A DNA stretch of 64,000 bases from Henricia sp. BOLD:AAB3569. Lineage: Eukaryota; Echinodermata; Asteroidea; Spinulosida; Echinasteridae. A model generated the notes under the pieces. The model was given only the letters and a program-made list of their open reading frames with translations. It was not told where the DNA came from and did not search any database. The stretch lies in assembly GCA_037783545.1 (NCBI GenBank), contig JBBELK010000109.1, forward strand, positions 682,001 through 746,000. Reading direction: 5' to 3'. A program made the translations under genes and the position numbers. Position 1 is the first letter of the stretch. Every line of letters begins with the position of its first letter. Shown here piece by piece: positions 8,870 to 21,000 of the stretch.

Positions 8870-9009
8870 TGTACGGCAAAGTTGACACGGTTGACCGAGA
8901 GTGAGCCACTGAAGCAAACGTGGCGTTTATATAGCCAGTTGTTATGTAATTCTATTGTGTTCAGTGTGTATACACTGGCACCTGTCGTTCTAAAACGAAA
9001 AGAAATTCC

Positions 9010-9056
9010 ACTTCTCGCATGCTAAGCGAACGGTCAACCACTTGAACTAATCCCCC
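9010..9056 (-). pseudogene. 5' part of a tRNA-Ala gene split by the first full cassette
   Basis: Contains the second ACTT (9010-9013) and then the anticodon arm, D arm and 5' acceptor strand of a tRNA with the decayed GAACGGTCAACC D arm. The two halves may come from one damaged gene, because that D-arm class occurs intact elsewhere at 1509. The window also begins with this arrangement at 758-804 and repeats it at 15047-15093. Confidence 0.85.
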
Positions 9057-12000
9057 GATGTTGTTGAGTGTAGGGCACACTTTAAAAATGTTGTACATAC
9101 TGAACATTTTCAGATGAATTTGGAAGATCCAAATGTTGTACATACTGAACATTTTCAGATGAATTGTTCACGGCTCACCATGAGCCGTAAACTCAAAAGA
9201 ACTCTTGAATTTGGAAGATCCGGGTATCGATCCCGGTACTTCTCGCATGCAAAGCGAGCGCTGTACCACTTGAGCTAATCCGCCGCTGTTGTTGAGTGTT
9301 GGGCACACTTTAAAAATGTTGTACATACTGAACATTTTCAGATGAATTGTTCACGGCTCACCATGAGCCGTAAACTCAAAAGAACTCTTGAATTTGGAAG
9401 ATCCGGGTATCGATCCCGGTACTTCTCGCATGCTAAGCGAGCGCTCTACCACTTGAGCTAATCCCCCGCTGTTGTTGACTGTTGGGCACACTTTAAAAAT
9501 GTTGTACATACTGAACATTTTCAGATGAATTGTTCACGGCTCACCATGAGCCGTAAACTCAAAAGAACTCTTGAATTTGGAAGATCCGGGTATCGATCCC
9601 GGTACTTCTCGCATGCTAAGCGAGCGCTCTACCACTTGAGCTAATCCCCCGCTGTTGTTGAGTGTTGGGCACACTTTAAAAATGTTGTACATACTCAACA
9701 TTTTCAGATGCATTGTTCACGGCTCACCATGAGCCGTAAACTCAAAAGAACTCTTGAATTTGGAAGATCCGGGTATCGATCCCGGTACTTCTCGCATGCT
9801 AAGCGAACGGTCAACCACTTGAACTAATCCCCCGATGTTGTTGAGTGTAGGGCACACTTTAAAAATGTTGTACATACTGAACATTTTCAGATGAATTTGG
9901 AAGAACCAAATGTTGTACATACTGAACATTTTCAGATGAATTGTTCACGGCTCACCATGAGCCGTAAACTCAAAAGAACTCTTGAATTTGGAAGATCCGG
10001 GTATCGATCCCGGTACTTCTCGCATGCAAAGCGAGCGCTGTACCACTTGATCTAATCCGCCGCTGTTGTTGAGTGTTGGGCACACTTTAAAAATGTTGTA
10101 CATACTGAACATTTTCAGATGAATTGTTCACGGCTCACCATGAGCCGTAAACTCAAAAGAACTCTTGAATTTGGAAGATCCGGGTATCGATCCCGGTACT
10201 TCTCGCGTGCAAAGCGAGCGCTCTACCACTTGAGCTAATCCCCCGCTGTTGTTGAGTGTTGGGCACACTTTAAAAATGTTGTACATACTCAACATTTTTA
10301 GATGCATTGTTCACGGCTCACCATGAGTGTCGGGCACACTTTAAAAATGTTGTACATACTGAACATTTTCAGATGAATTTGGAAGATCCAAATGTTGTAC
10401 ATACTGAACATTTTCAGATGAATTGTTCACGGCTCACCATGAGCCGTAAACTCAAAAGAACTCTTGAATTTGGAAGATCCGGGTATCGATCCCGGTACTT
10501 CTCGCATGCAAAGCGAGCGCTCTACCACTTGAGCTAATCCCCCGCTGTTGTTGAGTGTTGGGCACACTTTAAAAATGTTGTACATACTGAACATTTTCAG
10601 ATGAATTGTGCACGGCTCACAATGAGCCGTAAACTCAAAGAACTCTTGAATTTGGAAGATCCGGGTATCGATCCCGGTACTTCTCGCATGCAAAGCGAGT
10701 GCTCTACCACTTGAGCTAATCCCCCGCTGTTGTTGAGTGTTGGGCACACTTTAAAAATGTTGTACATACTCAACATTTTTAGATGCATTGTTCACGGCTC
10801 ACCATGAGTGTTGGGCACACTTTAAAAATGTTGTACATACTGAACATTTTCAGATGAATTTGGAAGATCCAAATGTTGTACATACTGAACATTTTCAGAT
10901 GAATTGTTCACGGCTCACCATGAGCCGTAAACTCAAAAGAACTCTTGAATTTAGAAGATCCGGGTATCGATCCCGGTACTTCTCGCATGCTAAGCGAGCG
11001 CTCTACCACTTGAGCTAATCCCCCGCTGTTGTTGAGTGTTGGGCACACTTTAAAAATGTTGTACATACTCAACATTTTCAGATGCATTGTTCACGGCTCA
11101 CCATGAGCCGTAAACTCAAAAGAACTCTTGAATTTGGAAGATCCGGGTATCGATCCCGGTACTTCTCGCATGCTAAGCGAGCGGTCAACCACTTGAACTA
11201 ATCCCCCGATGTTGTTGAGTGTAGGGCACACTTTAAAAATGTTGTACATACTGAACATTTTCAGATGAATTTGGAAGATCCAAATGTTGTACATACTGAA
11301 CATTTTCAGATGAATTGTTCACGGCTCACCATGAGCCGTAAACTCAAAAGAACTCTTGAATTTGGAAGATCCGGGTATCGATCCCGGTACTTCTCGCATG
11401 CAAAGCGAGCGCTGTACCACTTGAGCTAATCCGCCGCTGTTGTTGAGTGTTGGGCACACTTTAAAAATGTTGTACATACTGAACATTTTCAGATGAATTG
11501 TTCACGGCTCACCATGAGCCGTAAACTCAAAAGAACTCTTGAATTTGGAAGATCCGGGTATCGATCCCAGTACTTCTCGCATGCAAAGCGAGCGCTCTAC
11601 CACTTGAGCTAATCCCCCGCTGTTGTTGAGTGTTGGGCACACTTTAAAAATGTTGTACATACTCAACATTTTTAGATGCATTGTTCACGGCTAACCATGA
11701 GTGTCGGGCACACTTTAAAAATGTTGTACATACTGAACATTTTCAGATGAATTTGGAAGATCCAAATGTTGTACATACTGAACATTTTCAGATGAATTGT
11801 TCACGGCTCACCATGAGCCGTAAACTCAAAAGAACTCTTGAATTTGGAAGATCCGGGTATCGATCCCGGTACTTCTCGCATGCAAAGCGAGCGCTCTACC
11901 ACTTGAGCTAATCCCCCGCTGTTGTTGAGTGTAGGGCACACTTTAAAAATGTTGTACATACTGAACATTTTCAGATGAATTGTTCACGGCTCACCATGAG

Positions 12001-12971
12001 CCGTAAACTCAAAAGAACTCTTGAATTTGGAAGATCCGGGTATCGATCCCGGTACTTCTCGCATGCAAAGCGAGCGCTCTACCACTTGAGCTAATCCCCC
12101 GCTGTTGTTGACTGTTGGGCACACTTTAAAAATGTTGTACATACTGAACATTTTCAGATGAATTGTTCACGGCTCACCATGAGCCGTAAACTCAAAAGAA
12201 CTCTTGAATTTGGAAGATCCGGGTATCGATCCCGGTACTTCTCGCATGCAAAGCGAGCGCTCTACCACTTGAGCTAATCCCCCGCTGTTGTTGAGTGTTG
12301 GGCACACTTTACAAATTTTGTACATACTGAACATTTTCAGATGAATTGTTCACGGCTCACCATGAGCCGTAAACTCAAAAGAACTCTTGAATTTGGAAGA
12401 TCCGGGTATCGATCCCGGTACTTCTCGCATGCAAAGCGAGCGCTCTACCACTTGAGCTAATCCCCGCTGTTGTTGAGTGTTGGGCACACTTTACAAATTT
12501 TGTACATACTGAACATTTTCAGATGAATTGTTCACGGCTCACCATGAGCCGTAAACTCAAAAGAACTCTTGAATTTGGAAGATCCGGGTATCGATCCCGG
12601 TACTTCTCGCATGCTAAGCGAGCGCTCTACCACTTGAGCTAATCCCCCGCTGTTGTTGACTGTTGGGCACACTTTAAAAATGTTGTACATACTGAACATT
12701 TTCAGATGAATTGTTCACGGCTCACCATGAGCCGTAAACTCAAAAGAACTCTTGAATTTGGAAGATCCGGGTATCGATCCCGGTACTTCTCGCATGCTAA
12801 GCGAGCGCTCTACCACTTGAGCTAATCCCCCGCTGTTGTTGAGTGTTGGGCACACTTTAAAAATGTTGTACATACTCAACATTTTCAGATGCATTGTTCA
12901 CGGCTCACCATGAGCCGTAAACTCAAAAGAACTCTTGAATTTGGAAGATCCGGGTATCGATCCCGGTACTT
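9010..12971 (-). repeat. tRNA-Ala tandem array, segment 2 (18 complete copies)
   Basis: Near-identical to segment 1 shifted by 8252 bp at its left end and by 6037 bp at its right end, so about 12 units are missing in the middle. Gene starts: 9212, 9395, 9578, 9761, 9989, 10172, 10471, 10653, 10952, 11135, 11363, 11546, 11845, 12028, 12211, 12394, 12576, 12759. Half genes at 9010-9056 and 12942-12971 belong to tRNA copies split by the flanking cassettes. The join that replaces the missing units lies near 12107, where the spacer switches from GTTGAG to GTTGAC just after a tRNA gene. Confidence 0.93.
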
Positions 12972-15046
12972 TCTTCCTCCATACTTCCGTCAGAAAATTC
13001 ATTTCTTTTCTATTTATACCTCATGTGAGACAAGAAAAGGACAAAAAACAGGTCAAATGTTTCCAATGGTGAACAGTGGCTAGGTCGTTGTGTGAACCTT
13101 GCTGTTCGATTTATTTTAAACTCCGCTAATCAGCTTGATTAGGATCAAATTATATGCACAAATGTAATGTCCTTCAAATGTGGTTGAAAACAATAATTAT
13201 ACACGTCTGGTGTAAGCCGTGTTAAAGGCCTAGCGATTTAGAGGCTATCAAACTAGCATCTGAACCAAGTTGGATGTATGAATTGCGAGCTGTAAACAAT
13301 AAAAAAGTTCACGGTATCTAGGTCTCGACAATAAAGTGTCTCGGAACTGAAACTGAATTCGGGTCGAGTGTCGGACCAGCAATGTGTGCTGGCGCTCGGT
13401 GGCCACGAAAAACCCCCAGCCATTGGAGGAAACGTGGGTGCATCCAGGGCACTCGACAGGGGTGCACTCCCCAGGTCCGAATTCTGATTGAAGTGGGAAA
13501 ATGGGGTGGGCGGGATTGTACGGCAAAGTTGACACGGTTGACCGAGAGTGAGCCACTGAAGCAAACGTGGCGTTTATATAGCCAGTTGTTATGTAATTCT
13601 ATTGTGTTCAGTGTGTATACACTGGCACCTGTCGTTCTAAAACGAAAAGAAATTCCACTTTCTTCCTCCATACTTCCGTCAGAAAATTCATTTCTTTTCT
13701 ATTTATACCTCATGTGAGACAAGAAAAGGACAAAAACAGGTCAAATGTTTCCAATGGTGAACAGTGGCTAGGTCGTTGTGTGAACCTTGCTGTAGTCTAT
13801 AGAAAGTCGCAAAAGAAAGGGCAAAGGGGAAACAAAAAACAACAAAGGTAAAAAGGTATTAAATAACAAATTACGATTGCCAGTTCCGGTGTGGAAAGAT
13901 CAACAATTAAGCATTGTGAGATTAAACTTTGAACGATGTGCTCGATGCTAAATATTGGACGGACAAAAAATCCGCTGTCCCTCAAATCGAATTCGATACC
14001 AAACGATCGAATAAAATGTGTTAAAAACTCAGTGCCATACGACTGGGTATACGCAAATGTCTATGCCGCCTCAAATAGACGTTTATTGGCCTTCGGTGCG
14101 CGCGGAACGCGGAAAAAACAACAAAAGTAAAAATGTATTAAATAACAAATTACGATTGCCAGTTCCGGTGTGGAAAGATCAACAATTAAGCGTTGTGAGA
14201 TTAAACTTTGAACGATGTGCTCGATGCCAAATATTGGACGGACAAAAAATCCGCTGTCCCTCAAATCGAATTCGATACCAAACGATCGAATAAAATGCGT
14301 TATAAACTCAGTACCATACGACTGGGTGGACGCAATTAAGCGTTGTGAGATTAAACTTTGAACGATGTGCTCGATGCCAAATATTGGACGGACAAAAAAT
14401 CCGCTGTCCCTCAAATCGAATTTGATACCAAACGATCGAATAAAATGTGTTATAAACTCAGTACCATACGACTGGGTGGACGCAAATGTCTATGCCGCCT
14501 CAATTAGACGTTTCTGCGATGTACTCTTTCACAACTCCCCAGCCGAGATCAGAACGGTCAGCAAGTCGTATGAGCTTTTGACGTTCCTTGATGGACTTCA
14601 CGGCGGCGTTCCAGTCGGTCTTGGCCGAGTCGATGTCAAGGCTGTCAATGTTCTGAATGGCCGACTCGACAAGCGAAAGAAGCTTCTCGCAGTGCTTGTG
14701 CTGCTGTTGATGCCGTCGCGTTTGAACGTCGGAACGTCTGATAAGCGTTGCTTCTTGCAAGCCGATTCGACCTTGAAGTCTAATGACTTAGAAAGGGCCT
14801 GGGTAGCGTTCAGTATCTGATCACTGCTGGTACCGGACTCCAAACCGCCGACGCCCGGTTCGAGGGAAATGTTCGATGCGGTGCGTGAAGACGTGTGTAG
14901 AATCATTGTACGGCAAAGTTGACACGGTTGACCGAGAGTGAGCCACTGAAGCAAACGTGGCGTTTATATAGCCAGTTGTTATGTAATTCTATTGTGTTCA
15001 GTGTGTATACACTGGCACCTGTCGTTCTAAAACGAAAAGAAATTCC
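12972..15046 (-). mobile_element. Second full cassette (elements 1 and 2)
   Basis: A copy of 6935-9009 at an offset of 6037 bp with no differences that I noticed. It is part of the large higher-order repeat, so it was amplified together with the tRNA units rather than inserted separately. Confidence 0.85.
14500..14906 (-). pseudogene. gag-like retroelement fragment, third copy
   Basis: Same sequence and damage as the other two copies, at an offset of 14289 bp from the first. Confidence 0.4.
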
Positions 15047-18000
15047 ACTTCTCGCATGCTAAGCGAACGGTCAACCACTTGAACTAATCCCCCGATGTTG
15101 TTGAGTGTAGGGCACACTTTAAAAATGTTGTACATACTGAACATTTTCAGATGAATTTGGAAGATCCAAATGTTGTACATACTGAACATTTTCAGATGAA
15201 TTGTTCACGGCTCACCATGAGCCGTAAACTCAAAAGAACTCTTGAATTTGGAAGATCCGGGTATCGATCCCGGTACTTCTCGCATGCAAAGCGAGCGCTG
15301 TACCACTTGAGCTAATCCGCCGCTGTTGTTGAGTGTTGGGCACACTTTAAAAATGTTGTACATACTGAACATTTTCAGATGAATTGTTCACGGCTCACCA
15401 TGAGCCGTAAACTCAAAAGAACTCTTGAATTTGGAAGATCCGGGTATCGATCCCGGTACTTCTCGCATGCTAAGCGAGCGCTCTACCACTTGAGCTAATC
15501 CCCCGCTGTTGTTGACTGTTGGGCACACTTTAAAAATGTTGTACATACTGAACATTTTCAGATGAATTGTTCACGGCTCACCATGAGCCGTAAACTCAAA
15601 AGAACTCTTGAATTTGGAAGATCCGGGTATCGATCCCGGTACTTCTCGCATGCTAAGCGAGCGCTCTACCACTTGAGCTAATCCCCCGCTGTTGTTGAGT
15701 GTTGGGCACACTTTAAAAATGTTGTACATACTCAACATTTTCAGATGCATTGTTCACGGCTCACCATGAGCCGTAAACTCAAAAGAACTCTTGAATTTGG
15801 AAGATCCGGGTATCGATCCCGGTACTTCTCGCATGCTAAGCGAACGGTCAACCACTTGAACTAATCCCCCGATGTTGTTGAGTGTAGGGCACACTTTAAA
15901 AATGTTGTACATACTGAACATTTTCAGATGAATTTGGAAGAACCAAATGTTGTACATACTGAACATTTTCAGATGAATTGTTCACGGCTCACCATGAGCC
16001 GTAAACTCAAAAGAACTCTTGAATTTGGAAGATCCGGGTATCGATCCCGGTACTTCTCGCATGCAAAGCGAGCGCTGTACCACTTGATCTAATCCGCCGC
16101 TGTTGTTGAGTGTTGGGCACACTTTAAAAATGTTGTACATACTGAACATTTTCAGATGAATTGTTCACGGCTCACCATGAGCCGTAAACTCAAAAGAACT
16201 CTTGAATTTGGAAGATCCGGGTATCGATCCCGGTACTTCTCGCGTGCAAAGCGAGCGCTCTACCACTTGAGCTAATCCCCCGCTGTTGTTGAGTGTTGGG
16301 CACACTTTAAAAATGTTGTACATACTCAACATTTTTAGATGCATTGTTCACGGCTCACCATGAGTGTCGGGCACACTTTAAAAATGTTGTACATACTGAA
16401 CATTTTCAGATGAATTTGGAAGATCCAAATGTTGTACATACTGAACATTTTCAGATGAATTGTTCACGGCTCACCATGAGCCGTAAACTCAAAAGAACTC
16501 TTGAATTTGGAAGATCCGGGTATCGATCCCGGTACTTCTCGCATGCAAAGCGAGCGCTCTACCACTTGAGCTAATCCCCCGCTGTTGTTGAGTGTTGGGC
16601 ACACTTTAAAAATGTTGTACATACTGAACATTTTCAGATGAATTGTGCACGGCTCACAATGAGCCGTAAACTCAAAGAACTCTTGAATTTGGAAGATCCG
16701 GGTATCGATCCCGGTACTTCTCGCATGCAAAGCGAGTGCTCTACCACTTGAGCTAATCCCCCGCTGTTGTTGAGTGTTGGGCACACTTTAAAAATGTTGT
16801 ACATACTCAACATTTTTAGATGCATTGTTCACGGCTCACCATGAGTGTTGGGCACACTTTAAAAATGTTGTACATACTGAACATTTTCAGATGAATTTGG
16901 AAGATCCAAATGTTGTACATACTGAACATTTTCAGATGAATTGTTCACGGCTCACCATGAGCCGTAAACTCAAAAGAACTCTTGAATTTAGAAGATCCGG
17001 GTATCGATCCCGGTACTTCTCGCATGCTAAGCGAGCGCTCTACCACTTGAGCTAATCCCCCGCTGTTGTTGAGTGTTGGGCACACTTTAAAAATGTTGTA
17101 CATACTCAACATTTTCAGATGCATTGTTCACGGCTCACCATGAGCCGTAAACTCAAAAGAACTCTTGAATTTGGAAGATCCGGGTATCGATCCCGGTACT
17201 TCTCGCATGCTAAGCGAGCGGTCAACCACTTGAACTAATCCCCCGATGTTGTTGAGTGTAGGGCACACTTTAAAAATGTTGTACATACTGAACATTTTCA
17301 GATGAATTTGGAAGATCCAAATGTTGTACATACTGAACATTTTCAGATGAATTGTTCACGGCTCACCATGAGCCGTAAACTCAAAAGAACTCTTGAATTT
17401 GGAAGATCCGGGTATCGATCCCGGTACTTCTCGCATGCAAAGCGAGCGCTGTACCACTTGAGCTAATCCGCCGCTGTTGTTGAGTGTTGGGCACACTTTA
17501 AAAATGTTGTACATACTGAACATTTTCAGATGAATTGTTCACGGCTCACCATGAGCCGTAAACTCAAAAGAACTCTTGAATTTGGAAGATCCGGGTATCG
17601 ATCCCAGTACTTCTCGCATGCAAAGCGAGCGCTCTACCACTTGAGCTAATCCCCCGCTGTTGTTGAGTGTTGGGCACACTTTAAAAATGTTGTACATACT
17701 CAACATTTTTAGATGCATTGTTCACGGCTAACCATGAGTGTCGGGCACACTTTAAAAATGTTGTACATACTGAACATTTTCAGATGAATTTGGAAGATCC
17801 AAATGTTGTACATACTGAACATTTTCAGATGAATTGTTCACGGCTCACCATGAGCCGTAAACTCAAAAGAACTCTTGAATTTGGAAGATCCGGGTATCGA
17901 TCCCGGTACTTCTCGCATGCAAAGCGAGCGCTCTACCACTTGAGCTAATCCCCCGCTGTTGTTGAGTGTAGGGCACACTTTAAAAATGTTGTACATACTG

Positions 18001-21000
18001 AACATTTTCAGATGAATTGTTCACGGCTCACCATGAGCCGTAAACTCAAAAGAACTCTTGAATTTGGAAGATCCGGGTATCGATCCCGGTACTTCTCGCA
18101 TGCAAAGCGAGCGCTCTACCACTTGAGCTAATCCCCCGCTGTTGTTGAGTGTTGGGCACACTTTAAAAATGTTGTACATACTCAACATTTTTAGATGCAT
18201 TGTTCACGGCTCACCATGAGTGTTGGGCACACTTTAAAAATGTTGTACATACTGAACATTTTCAGATGATTTTGGAAGATCCAAATGTTGTACATACTGA
18301 ACATTTTCAGATGAATTGTTCACGGCTCACCATGAGCCGTAAACTCAAAAGAACTCTTGAATTTGGAAGATCCGGGTATCGATCCCGGTACTTCTCGCAT
18401 GCAAAGCGAGCGCTCTACCACTTGAGCTAATCCCCCGCTGTTGTTGAGTGTAGGGCACACTTTAAAAATGTTGTACATACTGAACATTTTCAGATGAATT
18501 GTTCACGGCTCACCATGAGCCGTAAACTCAAAAGAACTCTTGAATTTGGAAGATCCGGGTATCGATCCCGGTACTTCTCGCATGCAAAGCGAGCGCTCTA
18601 CCACTTGAGCTAATCCCCCGCTGTTGTTGAGTGTTGGGCACACTTTAAAAATGTTGTACATACTCAACATTTTTAGATGCATTGTTCACGGCTCACCATG
18701 AGTGTTGGGCACACTTTAAAAATGTTGTACATACTGAACATTTTCAGATGAATTTGGAAGATCCAAATGTTGTACATACTGAACATTTTCAGATGAATTG
18801 TTCACGGCTCACCATGAGCCGTAAACTCAAAAGAACTCTTGAATTTGGAAGATCCGGGTATCGATCCCGGTACTTCTCGCATGCAAAGCGAGCGCTCTAC
18901 CACTTGAGCTAATCCCCCGCTGTTGTTGAGTGTTGGGCACACTTTAAAAATGTTGTACATACTGAACATTTTCGGATGAATTGTTCACGGCTCACCATGA
19001 GCCGTAAACTCAAAAGAACTCTTAAATTTGGAAGATCCGGGTATCGATCCCGGTACTTCTCGCATGCTAAGCGAGCGCTCTACCACTTGAGCTAATCCCC
19101 CGCTGTTGTTGAGTGTTGGGCACACTTTAAAAATGTTGTACATACTCAACATTTTTAGATGCATTGTTCACGGCTCACCATGAGTGTTGGGCACACTTTA
19201 AAAATGTTGTACATACTGAACATTTTCAGATGAATTTGGAAGATCCAAATGTTGTACATACTGAACATTTTCAGATGAATTGTTCACGGCTCACCATGAG
19301 CCGTAAACTCAAAAGAACTCTTGAATTTTGAAGATCCGGGTATCGATCCCGGTACTTCTCGCATGCAAAGCGAGCGCTCTACCACTTGAGCTAATCCCCC
19401 GCTGTTGTTGAGTGTTGGGCACACTTTAAAAATGTTGTACATACTGAACATTTTCAGATGAATTGTTCACGGCTCACCATGAGCCGTAAACTCAAAAGAA
19501 CTCTTGAATTTGGAAGATCCGGGTATCGATCCCGGTACTTCTCGCATGCTAAGCGAGCGGTCAACCACTTGAACTAATCCCCCGATGTTGTTGAGTGTAG
19601 GGCACACTTTAAAAATGTTGTACATACTGAACATTTTCAGATGAATTTGGAAGATCCAAATGTTGTACATACTGAACATTTTCAGATGAATTGTTCACGG
19701 CTCACCATGAGCCGTAAACTCAAAAGAACTCTTGAATTTGGAAGATCCGGGTATCGATCCCGGTACTTCTCGCATGCAAAGCGAGCGCTGTACCACTTGA
19801 GCTAATCCGCCGCTGTTGTTGAGTGTTGGGCACACTTTAAAAATGTTGTACATACTGAACATTTTCAGATGAATTGTTCACGGCTCACCATGAGCCGTAA
19901 ACTCAAAAGAACTCTTGAATTTGGAAGATCCGGGTATCGATCCCGGTACTTCTCGCATGCAAAGCGAGCGCTCTACCACTTGAGCTAATCCCCCGCTGTT
20001 GTTGAGTGTTGGGCACACTTTAAAAATGTTGTACATACTCAACATTTTTAGATGCATTGTTCACGGCTCACCATGAGTGTCGGGCACACTTTAAAAATGT
20101 TGTACATACTGAACATTTTCAGATGAATTTGGAAGATCCAAATGTTGTACATACTGAACATTTTCAGATGAATTGTTCACGGCTCACCATGAGCCGTAAA
20201 CTCAAAAGAACTCTTGAATTTGGAAGATCCGGGTATCGATCCCGGTACTTCTCGCATGCAAAGCGAGCGCTCTACCACTTGAGCTAATCCCCCGCTGTTG
20301 TTGAGTGTAGGGCACACTTTAAAAATGTTGTACATACTGAACATTTTCAGATGAATTGTTCACGGCTCACCATGAGCCGTAAACTCAAAAGAACTCTTGA
20401 ATTTGGAAGATCCGGGTATCGATCCCGGTACTTCTCGCATGCAAAGCGAGCGCTCTACCACTTGAGCTAATCCCCCGCTGTTGTTGAGTGTTGGGCACAC
20501 TTTAAAAATGTTGTACATACTCAACATTTTTAGATGCATTGTTCACGGCTCACCATGAGTGTTGGGCACACTTTAAAAATGTTGTACATACTGAACATTT
20601 TCAGAAGATTTTGGAAGATCCAAATGTTGTACATACTGAACATTTTCAGATGAATTGTTCACGGCTCACCATGAGCCGTAAACTCAAAAGAACTCTTGAA
20701 TTTGGAAGATCCGGGTATCGATCCCGGTACTTCTCGCATGCAAAGCGAGCGCTCTACCACTTGAGCTAATCCCCCGCTGTTGTTGAGTGTTGGGCACACT
20801 TTAAAAATGTTGTACATACTCAACATTTTTAGATGCATTGTTCACGGCTCACCATGAGTGTTGGGCACACTTTAAAAATGTTGTACATACTGAACATTTT
20901 CAGATGAATTTGGAAGATCCAAATGTTGTACATACTGAACATTTTCAGATGAATTGTTCACGGCTCACCATGAGCCGTAAACTCAAAAGAACTCTTGAAT

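Larger units (their letters stand above)
7624..9009 (-). mobile_element. Cassette element 2 (A-Y-B), 1386 bp, with gag-like remnant
   Basis: Has the same A and B ends as element 1 but a different middle, Y (7757-8867). Y contains about 2.5 imperfect tandem copies of a sequence (7799-8475) and then a decayed gag-like frame. ACTT flanks both ends (7620-7623, 9010-9013). The head-to-tail pair sharing one ACTT could reflect insertion of one element beside another, or recombination between elements with the same ends. A split-direct-repeat retroelement is another possibility. A duplicate is at 13661-15046. Confidence 0.65.
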
